A stretch of DNA of 64,000 bases from Lunularia cruciata. Its lineage: Eukaryota; Streptophyta; Marchantiopsida; Lunulariales; Lunulariaceae. A program made the position numbers and the translations under genes. Shown in pieces: positions 54,641 to 64,000 of this stretch. The notes below the pieces were generated by a model that was not told where the DNA came from, searched no databases, and saw nothing but the letters and a program-made list of their open reading frames with translations. The stretch covers positions 41,664,001 through 41,728,000 of the forward strand of contig OX419757.1 in the NCBI GenBank assembly GCA_948567375.1, written 5' to 3'. Position 1 is the stretch's first letter, and every line of letters starts with the position of its first letter.

Positions 54641-55420
54641 TCTTTACTTTTGATGATCTGTTCAAACTTAGGATTGTATAGAAGATATCCTTTCAGTCAT
54701 ATCCTACAAAAAGCATTCTCTCAGCTTTCTTTGTGAACTTCCTCCTTTGCTCCTTGGGAATATGAATATAGGCAGGACATCCAAAAACTTTCAAAGTTGA
54801 AAGATTATTTGTCTTACCACTCAAGCATTCTTCAGTTCTTCCTTGCAATGCTGTGGTACCACTGATATTTCTAAGAAAATTTGCAGTGCTAATTGTAGCA
54901 CCTCAAAACTTTCTCTCTAGTTTGGCATGTTGGAACATTGCCAATGCTTGTACACCAATGTCTCTTCAACCTTTTTGCAACTCTATTTTGTGCAGGACTA
55001 TCTCAAGCAGTACAATCAAGGAGAATTCATTTCTTTGATAGAAAAGAGAGGAATTCTTCATTCTTGTACTCTCTGCCTCCATCTGATCTCAATTGCTTGA
55101 CTTTCCTCCCAGTCTGCAACTCAGCCATGGCCACAAACTTATGGAATTTTTTGCAACACTTCATCCTTGCTTTTCATGAGATAGATAAAGCTCTTTCTAT
55201 CGTAATCATCCACAAAGAAAATATAGTAGGTTGCTCCACTCAGTGACTCTCAATCATGTATCCACATACATCAAAATGTATGACATCTAGAAGACCAGAA
55301 GCCCTAGATGAAGATTCCTTGGGGATAAGAGCTTTGTGTGCCTTACCTTCTGGGCACCAATGCAAAATTTGAGGTTTCCTTTGGGATCTAGTTTCAACCC
55401 CTCCACTACCTGCTCTAGAG
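54641..55420 (-). pseudogene. copia integrase
   Basis: The C-terminal side reads LKVFGCPAYIHIPKEQRRKF and AERMLFVGYD, the standard end of copia integrase. Earlier parts are traced as shifted fragments (VAMAELQTGRKVK and LRSDGGREYKNEE-like) and by LVYMIHFDVCGYM-type words near 55250-55300. The catalytic D-D-E cannot be assigned with certainty. Confidence 0.65.
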
Positions 55421-55429
55421 CATATAGGT

Positions 55430-55990
55430 TTTGCTTTGACAAGTCCTAACCTCTAATGCCAAAGATGGTTATCATTCTTTTTTTCTACTACCAATGTAGA
55501 ATCAGAACAGTTAGCTTCCATTAACTTGAATAGATTCTCTTTGGCAGTACCATACCCAAGAACCAACTCTCCTTTCTTAAAAGTGCATTGATTTCTGTTG
55601 CTCTCAAATAGAACATCCACTCCATGCTCCAGAAGGCAATGCACTAATATCAAGTTCTTGGTGTAATCAAGAACATAAAGCACATTTTCCAAATAGCTCT
55701 TACAAGAACTTGTATTAGATCTTTCCATGAAGGCAATAGAACTTTGCCAATTTCTAACATTGGACCAAAATCCCATGTCCACAATGAACACTCTTGGGAA
55801 TCTTTAAAGGTTGAAGAGTCGAGAACAACTCCTTCTGGTAACAAATATGAGAGGTGGTTCCAAAATCCAAGAACCATCTAGAAAAATTTGATGACAACTG
55901 TGATTCTACCAACATTCCACAATCTAGCTCTTCTGCTAAGTACCCCTCCTCATCAATTTTTATCTCATGGAAGTCCTCTATGTGTAAGAT
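55430..55990 (-). pseudogene. copia protease and GAG-pre-integrase region
   Basis: Minus-strand frames read WFLDFGTTSHICYQKELFS-like residues near 55800-55870, then LENVLYVLDYTKNLILVHCL and LEHGVDVLFESNRNQCTFKK, the 'LxDVLYVPGLxxNLxSVxxL' segment. They end DNHLWH at the GAG-pre-integrase LWHxRLGH box. Stops in between. Confidence 0.75.
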
Positions 55991-56004
55991 GAACTCCTAG
56001 ATTT

Positions 56005-56800
56005 TTAACTCTTTATTGGTTGGGGTCTCTTGCTTGCCTTCATGAGCTCTTGTTCTCTACTTTCTTCTTTCTTGGGATATATAGGTGCAATATAACCTTT
56101 CTCATGACAAAAATAACATGTCTTGTCATCAACACTACTAACTTCTTTTCCAAATTTACTCACTCTTCTATTTGGCACTCTTCTTGACCAAGAAGAAGCA
56201 TTGAACATAACAATATCTCCCAACTCATTTAACTTCATATCTTTGTCCTCTCTATCTTTGCTAAACACTAGCAATTTGTTTATCACATAATCCTACATGA
56301 CAACATCAACATGTAAATTTTTTTAGAGCTACTAAGACAAAGTGATAGCTTGAAAGGAGAGTCCTTAAGAGATGGTTGATCTCATATTTCTATGTACAAA
56401 TAACCTTACCCTCCTTGACACTCTTGAAGACTTTCTATAGTTTTGACAAATGTAAGGTGAAATAATCATCTTCTTGCAATTTTATGTTCCACATTGCATC
56501 CCAAATTTGATTGGAACTTTTCAACTTCCCAATAGACTAATAACTCTTGAGGTTTTCCAAATCTCCCAACTTCAAGCATAAGTGTCTACTAGGTCCCTGA
56601 TTGGCTCTTGCATAGCCCTTAACAAGAAACCTCCAAGTAGTAGAGTGCTTGACTCTCTCCTCCTTGTTGGACTCTAGCTCATCTATATCATGAGCTTTTA
56701 TTGTCAACTCTAAACAGTCATAATTGTCTAAGATACACTTCAAATCCAAAGCCCAGGATCTGTATTTAATGTTTCTCATTTCTCTATCTCTATGCATTCT
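56005..56800 (-). pseudogene. copia gag
   Basis: The 56537-56797 frame carries MRNIKYRSWALDLKCILDNY and an SNKEERVKHSTTWR stretch, like copia capsid. The 56005-56286 frame carries the nucleocapsid-like CYFCHEKGYIAPIYPKK, in which the H and last C of C-x2-C-x4-H-x4-C are Y. Frame shift between them. The likely start is above 56797 but no clear ATG context was seen. Confidence 0.72.
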
Positions 56801-56857
56801 CCTTTCAACCCCAGTGGTGATTGTGTGCCCATAACTGGATAAGAACCTTTGTTCCTA

Positions 56858-57505
56858 TGTTGTGCGTATATACATTGCTACACAACATACATCGTTGTCA
56901 AAATCATACACTAAAGACATATAACTCACATGTAAGTCATACATAAGCTCTAAATCAGTTTGTTTACACCACTCGAATCAACTCAACTCAGATCAATACT
57001 TGATTTTTCACTCTATAAACTGCCAATAACTAGGCATTGATTACAATCAAACCACAGCCACTCTAGCTAAGAGAGTCCAAGTGACGCTCGCCGACCTTTG
57101 TCTGCCATAGCCAAGAACTCAAAGACTCAACATCAGAGAAGCGAGCTCTCTAGAGCTACACTTCAAAAGTATACTCTTGGACTTGAGCTAGGTCTAAAAC
57201 CCTAATGGTCCCACTTATAGCACACCCAATGGTACAAATGGTGCAAAGTGACGGTGGGCCCCACCATGAAGTCAGTACTCCAAACACAAAATCTGACCAT
57301 CAAAAAGTAGTCTATTAGTGATTGCTAAAATATCTCTTACTACTATCACTACAACTCTAGTGTTTGAGCAATTTAGATGCAACACTACAAACGATGTGAC
57401 AGTTGTCGTGCGTATATACATCGCTACACAACATACATGGTTGTCAACATCATACACTATAGACATATAACTCACACATAAGTTATACATAGACTCTAAA
57501 GGAAC
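56858..57505. repeat. 95-bp direct repeat bracketing a 457-bp segment
   Basis: GTGCGTATATACAT(T/C)GCTACACAACATACAT and following bases to about TAAGCTCTAAA occur at 56860-56953 and 57411-57503. The copies differ at about ten positions. The right copy adjoins the presumed LTR edge of the Ty3 element at 57506. The segment between has a TATA-like word on the minus strand near 57215. It is probably LTR-derived, but which element owns it is unclear. Confidence 0.6.
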
Positions 57506-57699
57506 ATAATTGCCCCCTAGCTGGCAAGTAGGTCTCTCTAAGTCATTAATCACCAAATAGCCATCTACTCCAAGTATATGGTATACCCTATGATGGGCAA
57601 AGATCAAGAGGCCAGGTGCTATTGAGCCCCATCGTTAGTTGCATGTCTGCAATCTATACCATATAAAGGATGAACTAGTTATAGGTCAAGTACATCTAG

Positions 57700-58030
57700 G
57701 ACATAACCAATGTCCCTAAGGAACCACCATGAAGGAAGGAGTCATACATGTCATATGCCATCTTCTCGAAAACCTATCACACACTAATATAGTAGCAACT
57801 CCACCTAAAGAGCCACATAAAATACACTTCAAGCCTACATGTACAAGTGCCAAGCTTGGGTCCATAATACAATCAATGTTTGGGAGGTGGCATGGCGCAC
57901 GATTGTGCACATGATCCTTCCAAACAACTCCATCACATCCTTTCAACACAAGGACTCCAGATGGCAAAACCTCACACACTCTCAAGATAGTGTGGCCTAT
58001 AGAAACATCAAGTGTCATCAATGTTGTCTG
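57700..58030 (-). pseudogene. Ty3 polyprotein end with PHD-finger-like motif
   Basis: An open frame of 101 codons: ILRVCEVLPSGVLVLKGCDG, CHLPNIDCIMDPSLALV, then CILCGSLGGVATILVCDRFS and RRWHMTCMTPSF. The spacing C-x2-C, C-D-x-C (here C-D-R-F), W-H-x-x-C and T-P-P/S matches the C4HC3 PHD pattern with one cysteine missing. PHD fingers usually bind histone H3 tails. In a Ty3 integrase C-terminus that would be a plausible alternative to a chromodomain, but this is inference. Confidence 0.55.
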
Positions 58031-58387
58031 CTATAGAAATACATAGTCCCTTGGATGAAATTGATGGATCGAGGGTCTATAACATCCTCCTTGAATAGTA
58101 GCATAGCATAAGGTATCTCTATGCTGATCAATTGCCAAGTTCTCAAAGGCCATTGGCATCACTCTCTAGAAGATCTCTATTTGTTTAGAACATGTGCTCA
58201 TCCATCCATCTAGATCATCCAAGTCCAAAACTACACTAGCATCTTGACAAATGGCTGCAAGTAAATCTGGATCTTGTCTATAGATTAGAAAGTAAGGAGA
58301 GAAGGATGCTAAGAAGACTTGCCAACTAAACCGATAGCCCATGGTCAACCAAGGTAACTAGAGATCCCAATCTCCCAAGTGGCCTTT

Positions 58388-59000
58388 CTACAAACCATAC
58401 TTTTGTAATTCTCTCTTCATCGTCTGAACCACTCTCTCTACTAAGCCATCTACCTTAGGGTGATCTTGGGAGGTAGTACAATGATCAATCAAAGCCTTGT
58501 CACACAAGACTTGAAACTCCCCCAAGAACTCTATTCCTTGATTAGTCAAAACCTCCGTTGGTGCACCAAAATGACTAAGAACCCGATCTAGGAATGAATA
58601 AGCCATTCCTTCACTAGAATTGTCAGGAAGTGCCACCAACTCAATCCACTTGGACAAATGCTCCACATCACCAAAACATACCGATGATGTCTCACAATCA
58701 ATGGTAAAGGTCCAGCAAAGTCCCAACTCCAGCAATAACCCAATTCCATGATAGGTAATGGGTGCAATTGTGGTGTATGAGCATTGAATGATGCTCTAAC
58801 TTGGTCACAAACCACACAATTGGCAACAAACTATTGTACATCTGTATGGATACCGCACCACCAATAATGACTCTAGAGTAAGCTATATGTACGCTTTACT
58901 CCAAAATGTCCTAGCTCCTCATGAGCATGACGGACCAACTATAGTCTCTGAGATGGAATTGGTACTACTCGCACTCTACCATCCTCCCATACACAAAGAA
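58388..59000 (-). pseudogene. Integrase of the third Ty3 element
   Basis: Two overlapping frames read SWDFAGPLPLIVRHHRYVLV and VEHLSKWIELVALPDNSSEG, then HFGAPTEVLTNQGIEFLGEF and SQDHPKVDGLVERVVQTMKR. The catalytic set is D (DFAGP), then N in TNQGIEF where D is expected, then E in GLVERV. The second aspartate is lost, so inactive. The zinc-region residues near 58800-58860 (WCGIHTDVQ) are only partly kept. Confidence 0.85.
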
Positions 59001-60373
59001 GGTGTCTACTTTCCAATCTGAACCGCTTGGCTTGTTGAAGGACACAGTCTCTCTTGTTTGCTCCAACTGTGCCACCCACAACACCAGTGCAACAATAGTC
59101 TATCACTAAGAAACCATCATGAATGTCTTGCTGAACTGTACCGAATCTCCACTCTCTAGATCTGTGACCTCAACCACTCCTCTTGTATGTGTTGAAAGAG
59201 ATATCACCAAAGCCTTAGAAAATATACACAGAAAGGCAGATACATGCCAACCTGGCACCATCTCCTCATCTGAGTCACCATGCCAACATGCTCTGGTCTG
59301 ATCTTGTTGGTTGGGACATGGGTTTCTACTCAACCCATCTGCATCACGGTGCACCACTCCAAATTAGTGAATAACCATGAAATCATACTCATGTAAAATC
59401 AGAGCCCATCATGCAAAATTCCCCAAAAGCTTGTCGGACTCCATCAACCACTTCAGTGGTTTGATGATCAGTGATGAGAGTAAAGGGTTTACCAAATAGG
59501 TAGCATCAAAAATGTGTTACCATCCAAATTGATGCCAAGCACTCTCCCTCATATGAACTATACTTCACCTCCGCTGAATTGTTGGAGAGATTAGCATAGG
59601 ACACCACAAACTCCTTCTCCTCATCATGATGTTGGGTAAGCACCACTCCAAGCCCCAACATACTCCAGTTAGTGTGAACCTAAAATGGTCATCCTTTGAT
59701 CGGTCAACTCAAAATAGGAGCAGATGTCAACCTCTCCTTAAGCTCTACAAAAGCTCTCTCTTGCTCATCTCCCCAACACCACTCCTGTGTAAGCTTGGTC
59801 AAATTTTTCAAGGCCTTGGCAATGACACTAAATCCTCTAACATAGCGGCGATAGAAGTTTTCCAACCCCAAGGAATGCTTGCACTCTACTCACATCCGTA
59901 GGTCAAGGAATATGTGCAATAGCCTCTACCTTGGTTTGCTTAACACCAAGTCCTTTGGGGTAGATAGTGTGACCCAAATACTCAACTTGCTCATGGAAGA
60001 ACCTACACTTCCTAGGATGTAATTTGAGTCCATGAGATCTCAACTTCTCAAACACCTCCAACAACTATCTCTCATGCTCCACCTCAATGTTATAGACCAA
60101 AATGTCATCAATATAGCACCGAGCAAAATCCAATCCAACTAGGATCCTATCCATCTATCCATGAACGCAGCAAGAATGTTCTTGAACCAAAATGGTAAGA
60201 ACCTCCATTGATATAACACATCCTTAACGTGAGGATCAATAGCCCAAAATATTGTCTTGGACTTATCCTCCTCTTTGATTGGCAACTGATGATATCTTGC
60301 TTGAAGATCCAAAGTACTCAAGACCTTTGCATGCCCAATTGCATCAAAGATCTCCTCTAGTGTAGGCATGGCA
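59001..60373 (-). pseudogene. Reverse transcriptase and RNase H of the third Ty3 element
   Basis: Near 60350 the frame reads MPTLEEIFDAIGHAKVLSTL then ARYHQLPIKEEDKSKTIFWA and FLPFWFKNILAAFMDR. A shifted frame near 60105-60130 reads FARCYIDDILVYNIE, the YxDD motif with both aspartates. Further down come KALKNLTKLTQEWCWGDEQE, TNWSMLGLGVVLTQ and the RNase H end HRDADGLSRNPCP (59340). The LTR at 60374 lies within the Pro-Met-Pro-Thr codons before EEIFDAI. Confidence 0.85.
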
Positions 60374-61066
60374 TGTAACACCCATTTGTGCATGTGTGTA
60401 GTATTGTGATATTTAGCTTGGTATTACAAGTACTTAAGAGATATTATTTATATAGAGATAAAGGATGGTTCTATATTAGTCATGGTTAGCTAAAGTTAGT
60501 CATAGATAAGATAGAGGGGACCTTACTTTAAAGGAAGTAGAAATGATGAGCACTACTATTTCAGATTTTAGTGTGTTGACTTGGTATTATTCCTAGGTGT
60601 TTGACTTTGAGGAAAGAGTTGAAAACTCTTGGGCCCGCAAGCCTTTTTGTTTTGGATTCTTCTTTAGTCCAAGGATAGCCCATGTGAAGGAATCCTTGAC
60701 TTAGTGGTTGGGTCAAGATAAGACCACATGCTTAGGGGAATATGCCCATGTGAATGGATATTACTTTCTACTTTTTGACTTTACTTGACTTTTAGTCTAG
60801 TAACTTGAGTTACTACGGTAATTAGTAACTTTGGTATGTAACTATTTCACAAGTATATAAACAAGGGGTGAGGAGGTACTCAATATCCTTTTCATTTGCA
60901 ACTATCTCTCTCTCATTGAGTTCTCTAGTGAGCAATGTCTTGAGTCTTGGAGTGTTAGCCTTGGAGGAGTATGATGGAGTTGGGGTTCCTTGCCTTCTTA
61001 GTCCATGGTGCGCTACCATAATAGCCATCAGAGGTTCATCCTGAGTGAGAGACAGGCCGACTCACA
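60374..61066 (+). repeat. 5' LTR of the fourth Ty3-type element
   Basis: 693 bp from TGTAACACCC to CGACTCACA, the same family as the solo LTRs at 20608-21297 and 21792-22483. It ends right before a primer-site-like sequence. It interrupts the RT of the preceding element. The left flank ends in GGCA; the right end is beyond the window. Confidence 0.9.
60854..60861 (+). promoter_or_regulatory. TATA box of the fourth element's LTR
   Basis: TATATAAA at the same LTR position as in the two solo LTRs. It would drive transcription to the right into gag. Confidence 0.5.
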
Positions 61067-61070
61067 TTTT

Positions 61071-61087
61071 TGGTTCCGTTGTCGGGA
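61071..61087 (+). other. Primer-binding site, Asp-tRNA-like
   Basis: TTTTTGGTTCCGTTGTCGGG follows the LTR. The plant Athila/Tat type site is TGGCGCCGTTGCCGGGG, complementary to the 3' end of Asp tRNA. This copy keeps most positions and differs at a few, so it is probable but mutated. Confidence 0.6.
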
Positions 61088-61107
61088 CCTCTCTAGAAGG
61101 CAAGATA

Positions 61108-61340
61108 ATGTTCCGCGTTCAATTCTACATTAGGCAGAAGGAGGCTCTGAGAGCTCACTTGGAAAGAACATTAGGAGAGGAGGGGGCTGAACTTATGTTA
61201 GAGAACCAAGATCCATTTGTATACACTATAGTTCATTATGATGTCTTTGAGGTGATTTTGTATATCTTGTACACATGAGAGGAATTGGAGAGATTGTGTG
61301 AGGTGGATTGCAGATTTTGGGGATTAAAGTGATTTTGGGC
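61108..61340 (+). pseudogene. Small leader ORF after the primer site, decayed
   Basis: The frame starts MFRVQFYIRQKEALRAHLER, continues GEEGAELMLENQDPFVYTIV and breaks at a TGA at 61276, after which EELERLCEVDCRFWGLK follows in frame. Unknown. Its position between the primer site and the zinc-knuckle ORF suggests it belongs to the same leader protein, now broken. Confidence 0.35.
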
Positions 61341-61910
61341 AAAATCTCAAGTTTGAGATCTGGACTTGAAATTTCTACACATGATATCTTGGGTTATCTT
61401 TTAGTTAGGACACTTGAAATTATTGTGAGAGCTACTATGCGCACTGGGCTAGAAATTTTGAAAGTTGATAGGGTAAAGTGCTCCCGCAACTGCATGCTCT
61501 CTGGAAAATTGTACAGAGTCTGCTATTTCTTCAAGTTTAGTGAATTGTTCTGAAAATTTCCAAGAAAATTAAGTGCATTGTATCCTACTTTCTGCCACAA
61601 AAATTAGAGAGAGATCGTTCTTGCATAGGGAGTTATGAGTTTTTGAAGTGAGGGGGGTGGTTTTCAGACCAAATCTGAAATATGTGTGCTGAATAGAAAA
61701 GTTTCTAGGCCAAATGGCTCAATGAAAAGATCTGAAATTTTGCAGAGAGGGACACTCTAGAGTTGTTATTAAGTGTGAAAAATTTTAGAGGACTGTGATA
61801 TACTGGTTGGGATATTAGAGTGACATTGTAAGGAAGAGTGGAGATCTCATGCATGAGGAGTTTGAGATCAACAAAAAGCATGTTTGAGTGTTTAGATTCA
61901 TCTTGGGAAC

Positions 61911-62366
61911 ATGGAGGGTCATCAAGAGTGGAAATTGAGATTATGCAAGGTTCTCCAAGGGTTTAAGGTGATTGTAGGGATGGATTTGAGGAAAAAAGAG
62001 TTTACAATAGAATTTGAAGAGAGTGTTGAGAGGATCCAAAAACCTACACCACTTGGAGGAAAGAGTGAGTCTAAGTGCTTTCTGTGTGGAGAGAAGGGAC
62101 ATAAGGCAAGTTCATGTCCATTGACCTTTGAGAGCAAGAGATTGAGGGAAAGGAGATGCTTACTTGACTTGGGTTTGCATGTTGGACCTTCTTCACCACG
62201 ATTGGGAGGGAGAAGATCTAAGACCAAAGAGTTGTGTGAGGTTTGTGGAGTTGAAGGACTTCCAAAAGGACATGAGTGTAGTGGAGTAAAATCACTTTTG
62301 GAGATTTTGGCGAATGATCATGGAGAGAGTCTTAGTACAACTACAGAAATACTACCACCTTCATAA
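61911..62366 (+). CDS. Pre-gag ORF with zinc knuckle, unknown
   Basis: 151 residues starting with ATG, with no internal stop. The N-terminal half is basic (EWKLRLCKVLQGFKVIVGMD). Residues 56-69 are CFLCGEKGHKASSC, a C-x2-C-x4-H-x4-C retroviral-type knuckle. Residues about 109-123 are CEVCGVEGLPKGHEC, a second C-x2-C...H-x-C set. It lies about 0.85 kb inside the LTR and ends about 255 bp before gag. It is probably an accessory nucleic-acid-binding protein of the element, or a duplicated nucleocapsid. I do not recognise a family. Confidence 0.6.
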   Translation: MEGHQEWKLRLCKVLQGFKVIVGMDLRKKEFTIEFEESVERIQKPTPLGGKSESKCFLCGEKGHKASSCPLTFESKRLRERRCLLDLGLHVGPSSPRLGGRRSKTKELCEVCGVEGLPKGHECSGVKSLLEILANDHGESLSTTTEILPPS

Positions 62367-62620
62367 GCTAGTTCTCAAGATTAGTGATGAAGATAATCTT
62401 TCAACTTATGGATAAACTATCCATGAGGGTTCGATTAATATGCACTCTAGGATTTGATATTGCTATAGAAATCTTGGAGTAACCTGAACCTTTTGTATTC
62501 CCTAGAGTGGATTAATCTCAAATGGTGTTAGTCATGTATATATTCTATTAGTTATAGAGTGAGAGAAAATAAAAGAGAAAAAAAAATTTGAGAGAAGAGA
62601 AAGATAGTGAGAGGTTAAGA

Positions 62621-63847
62621 TGGGAAACTTCCGGTTTTCTTTGGCAAGGATGGAGAAGATGTGGAGGCCTTTGTGAGAGACTTCAAGAGAGCTTGCATAG
62701 GAAAAAATGAGAGGAGGAAGAATGAATGGGCCTCATTATTACCAGATTTCTTTGAGGATGCAACACTTACATGGTATGAGTCAGAATACCAAAAGAGAGA
62801 GAGGAGAGATGGGGAAGAGGAGTCTTGGGAGACTTTGACTTCAGCACTCATTGAGAAATTTCTTCCTGATGAGAGTTATGAGAGATTGATGAGTGAGGTT
62901 ACATTTCTCAAGCAAGGAGATGGAGAGAAAGTGAGAGTCTATGTGGAAAGAGTGAAAAAGTTAGAGTCCAGATTTTGCATAGTGTTGAGGAAGGGTGGGA
63001 TGATGTGGAGATTACAATGATTGGCATAGGGGCCATGCTCACCAAGAATTTTGTGGGAGGGTTGAGACCACAAATTAGAAGCAAGGTGAGATATGAGAAA
63101 CCTTCTTCCAAGGTTGAAGCTATCAAGATTGCAATTCGTATGGAGGAGAGTTTGGAAGGGGATGAGAGTGATTTGGTGGTGAAGGAGGTTGTGCATCCTC
63201 CTCAAGGCTACAAATATGGTGGAACTTCTGATACTTGGGTGACAAGGGTTGCACCACAAGTAGTAGTTGCTCCAATTCTTGCACCTCCATCAAAGGATCC
63301 ACTTCAAACCATCACAGAACAACTTGCGGATCTCAAGATCAATGTGGTGCAACTATGGGAGAAGAGCAAGGTGGATCAGAATGTAGGGAGAGGGCCTAGG
63401 AGTTATGGAAACTATCCATATAGAGGAGTTCAACCAGCCAACAATTTCAATTATAGAAATTGTTTTGGTTGTGGAGGAAGAGGCCATATCCAAAGGAATT
63501 GCCCAAATTCCACTTACCATGGAGGAAGGGGTTATGAGGGAGCCAATAGAGGGAAAGAGGGTGGTAGTGAAACCCAAGTGGCTCCTAATCCAAACAAAAG
63601 TAAGGGGATAGCATCCATAGATGTGGTGGAGAGCAAGTATGAGAAAGGAGAGTGCTCAAACTCCAAGAGTCTTAATTTGGCACTTTTGGCAAAAGAGAAG
63701 AAGAGAGCTCGTTTTGCAAAGGATGTTCACTCTCTCAAGGATTTACTCCAAGAAAGGATACTCTTATGTCTACTAGGAGCACTTGCACCTCAACACCATC
63801 AACAACAAAGACTCCAAGGAAGAAGTTGGGGATGGAGGATTTCTTGA
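62621..63847 (+). pseudogene. gag of the fourth element, frameshifted
   Basis: Gag similarity runs from the ATG at 62621 on. The capsid frame reads VEAFVRDFKRACIGKNERRK and then ATLTWYESEYQK, followed by IEKFLPDESYERLMSEVTFL, the Retrotrans_gag domain (PF03732). Near 62975-63010 the frame shifts. The 290-codon second frame continues NFVGGLRPQIRSKVRYEKPS, then CFGCGGRGHIQRNC, a CCHC nucleocapsid knuckle. The start is ambiguous: the ATG frame hits a stop, while the gag frame is preceded by TAA at 62617-62619. The 3' end leads into the linker before protease. Confidence 0.85.
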
Positions 63848-64000
63848 TTTCAAAGCAACAATGGAACTACAATGTGTTGGAGGATTTGGTAGTCACAAGG
63901 CTAACATCACAGTGGGCCAATTGATTGCTTTGAAACCTACCTTGAGAAATGAGCTTAGAGGTGGTTTGAGTTCTACAAGGAGCAAGAGGAAGAAGAAGGC

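Larger units (their letters stand above)
52421..56860 (-). mobile_element. Second Ty1/copia retrotransposon, decayed, 5' LTR not found
   Basis: On the minus strand the order is gag, protease/pre-integrase, integrase, linker, RT, RNase H, 3' LTR candidate. All coding blocks are broken by stops and frameshifts, and the catalytic aspartates and nucleocapsid knuckle are mutated. It differs in sequence and strand from the first copia element. Confidence 0.8.
57507..60373 (-). mobile_element. Third Ty3 element, 3' part with PHD-like finger, interrupted at 60374
   Basis: On the minus strand the RT, RNase H, integrase and a C-terminal PHD-like block are recognisable. The frame is cut by the LTR at 60374, and gag and protease lie beyond that insertion, outside the window. 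The minus-strand sequence AGCTAGGGGGCAATTATG near 57504-57523 resembles a polypurine tract just before an LTR edge at about 57506. No second LTR could be confirmed. Confidence 0.75.
60374..64000 (+). mobile_element. Fourth Ty3-type element, 5' part, runs off the window
   Basis: It comprises the LTR, a primer site, a leader with decayed small frames, an ORF with zinc knuckles (61911-62366) and a gag with frameshift. Pol lies beyond 64000. LTR features (TGTAACACCC start, Asp-tRNA-like primer site) resemble the Athila/Tat branch, which lacks chromodomains, but only gag is present to judge. Confidence 0.8.

Noticed and set aside
1-64000. CRISPR arrays, operons, ribosome binding sites and prophage genes
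   Set aside because: Not expected in a plant nuclear window, and no regularly spaced direct repeats with unique spacers were seen.

Overview
This window looks like nuclear DNA of a land plant with a large, repeat-rich genome. Evidence: two intact-looking single-exon plant genes (a DUF2921 membrane protein and an F-box/kelch protein), chromodomain Ty3 retrotransposons, Ty1/copia, hAT and PIF/Harbinger remains, nested LTR insertions, AT-rich spacers and many small tandem duplications. The exact lineage cannot be decided from sequence alone; the low gene density and the REL-endonuclease type LINE remind me of gymnosperms, ferns or bryophytes, but that is an impression.

Layout. 1-3.7 kb: a decayed hAT transposase (+), interrupted by a collapsed LTR element with a CAAGT target duplication. 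3.7-5.05 kb: spacer with a 118-bp tandem duplication. 5.05-15.9 kb: a Ty1/copia element (+) split in its reverse-transcriptase region by a nearly complete chromodomain Ty3 element (-, 7263-13833, AAGAG duplications); a further repeat of about 530 bp sits in the copia 3' half and has an inverted relative at 16.1-16.75 kb. 16.8-20.4 kb: spacer with degenerate tandem repeats. 20.4-30.5 kb: one old non-LTR retrotransposon (LINE) on the minus strand with reverse transcriptase, zinc knuckle and a restriction-like endonuclease region, cut by two solo LTRs in opposite orientation and by a second chromodomain Ty3 element (23034-28675, GATGA duplications). 30.5-40.4 kb: spacer, a MITE-like element, a decayed Harbinger transposase, a decayed FCP1/NIF-phosphatase-like sequence, and an open minus-strand frame of unknown origin.

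40.4-52.4 kb is the genic island: the DUF2921 gene (43874-46528) and the F-box gene (48236-49441), same strand, 1.7 kb apart, with no LTR element recognised between them. I see no evidence that the two act in one pathway. 52.4-57.5 kb: a decayed copia element (-). 57.5-60.4 kb: the 3' part of a Ty3 element (-) whose polyprotein ends in a PHD-finger-like motif. That element is interrupted in its RT by another Ty3 element (+, 60374 to the window end) carrying extra reading frames, one with a zinc knuckle, ahead of gag. Its LTR is the same family as the two solo LTRs at 20.6-22.5 kb.

The best leads are the pair of homologous small ORFs between primer-binding site and gag in the first Ty3 element, the extra zinc-knuckle ORF in the last one, the PHD-like motif at the end of a Ty3 polyprotein, and the reconstructable LINE. 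Nothing here looks like an intact novel multi-gene system; most of the window is layered transposon debris.
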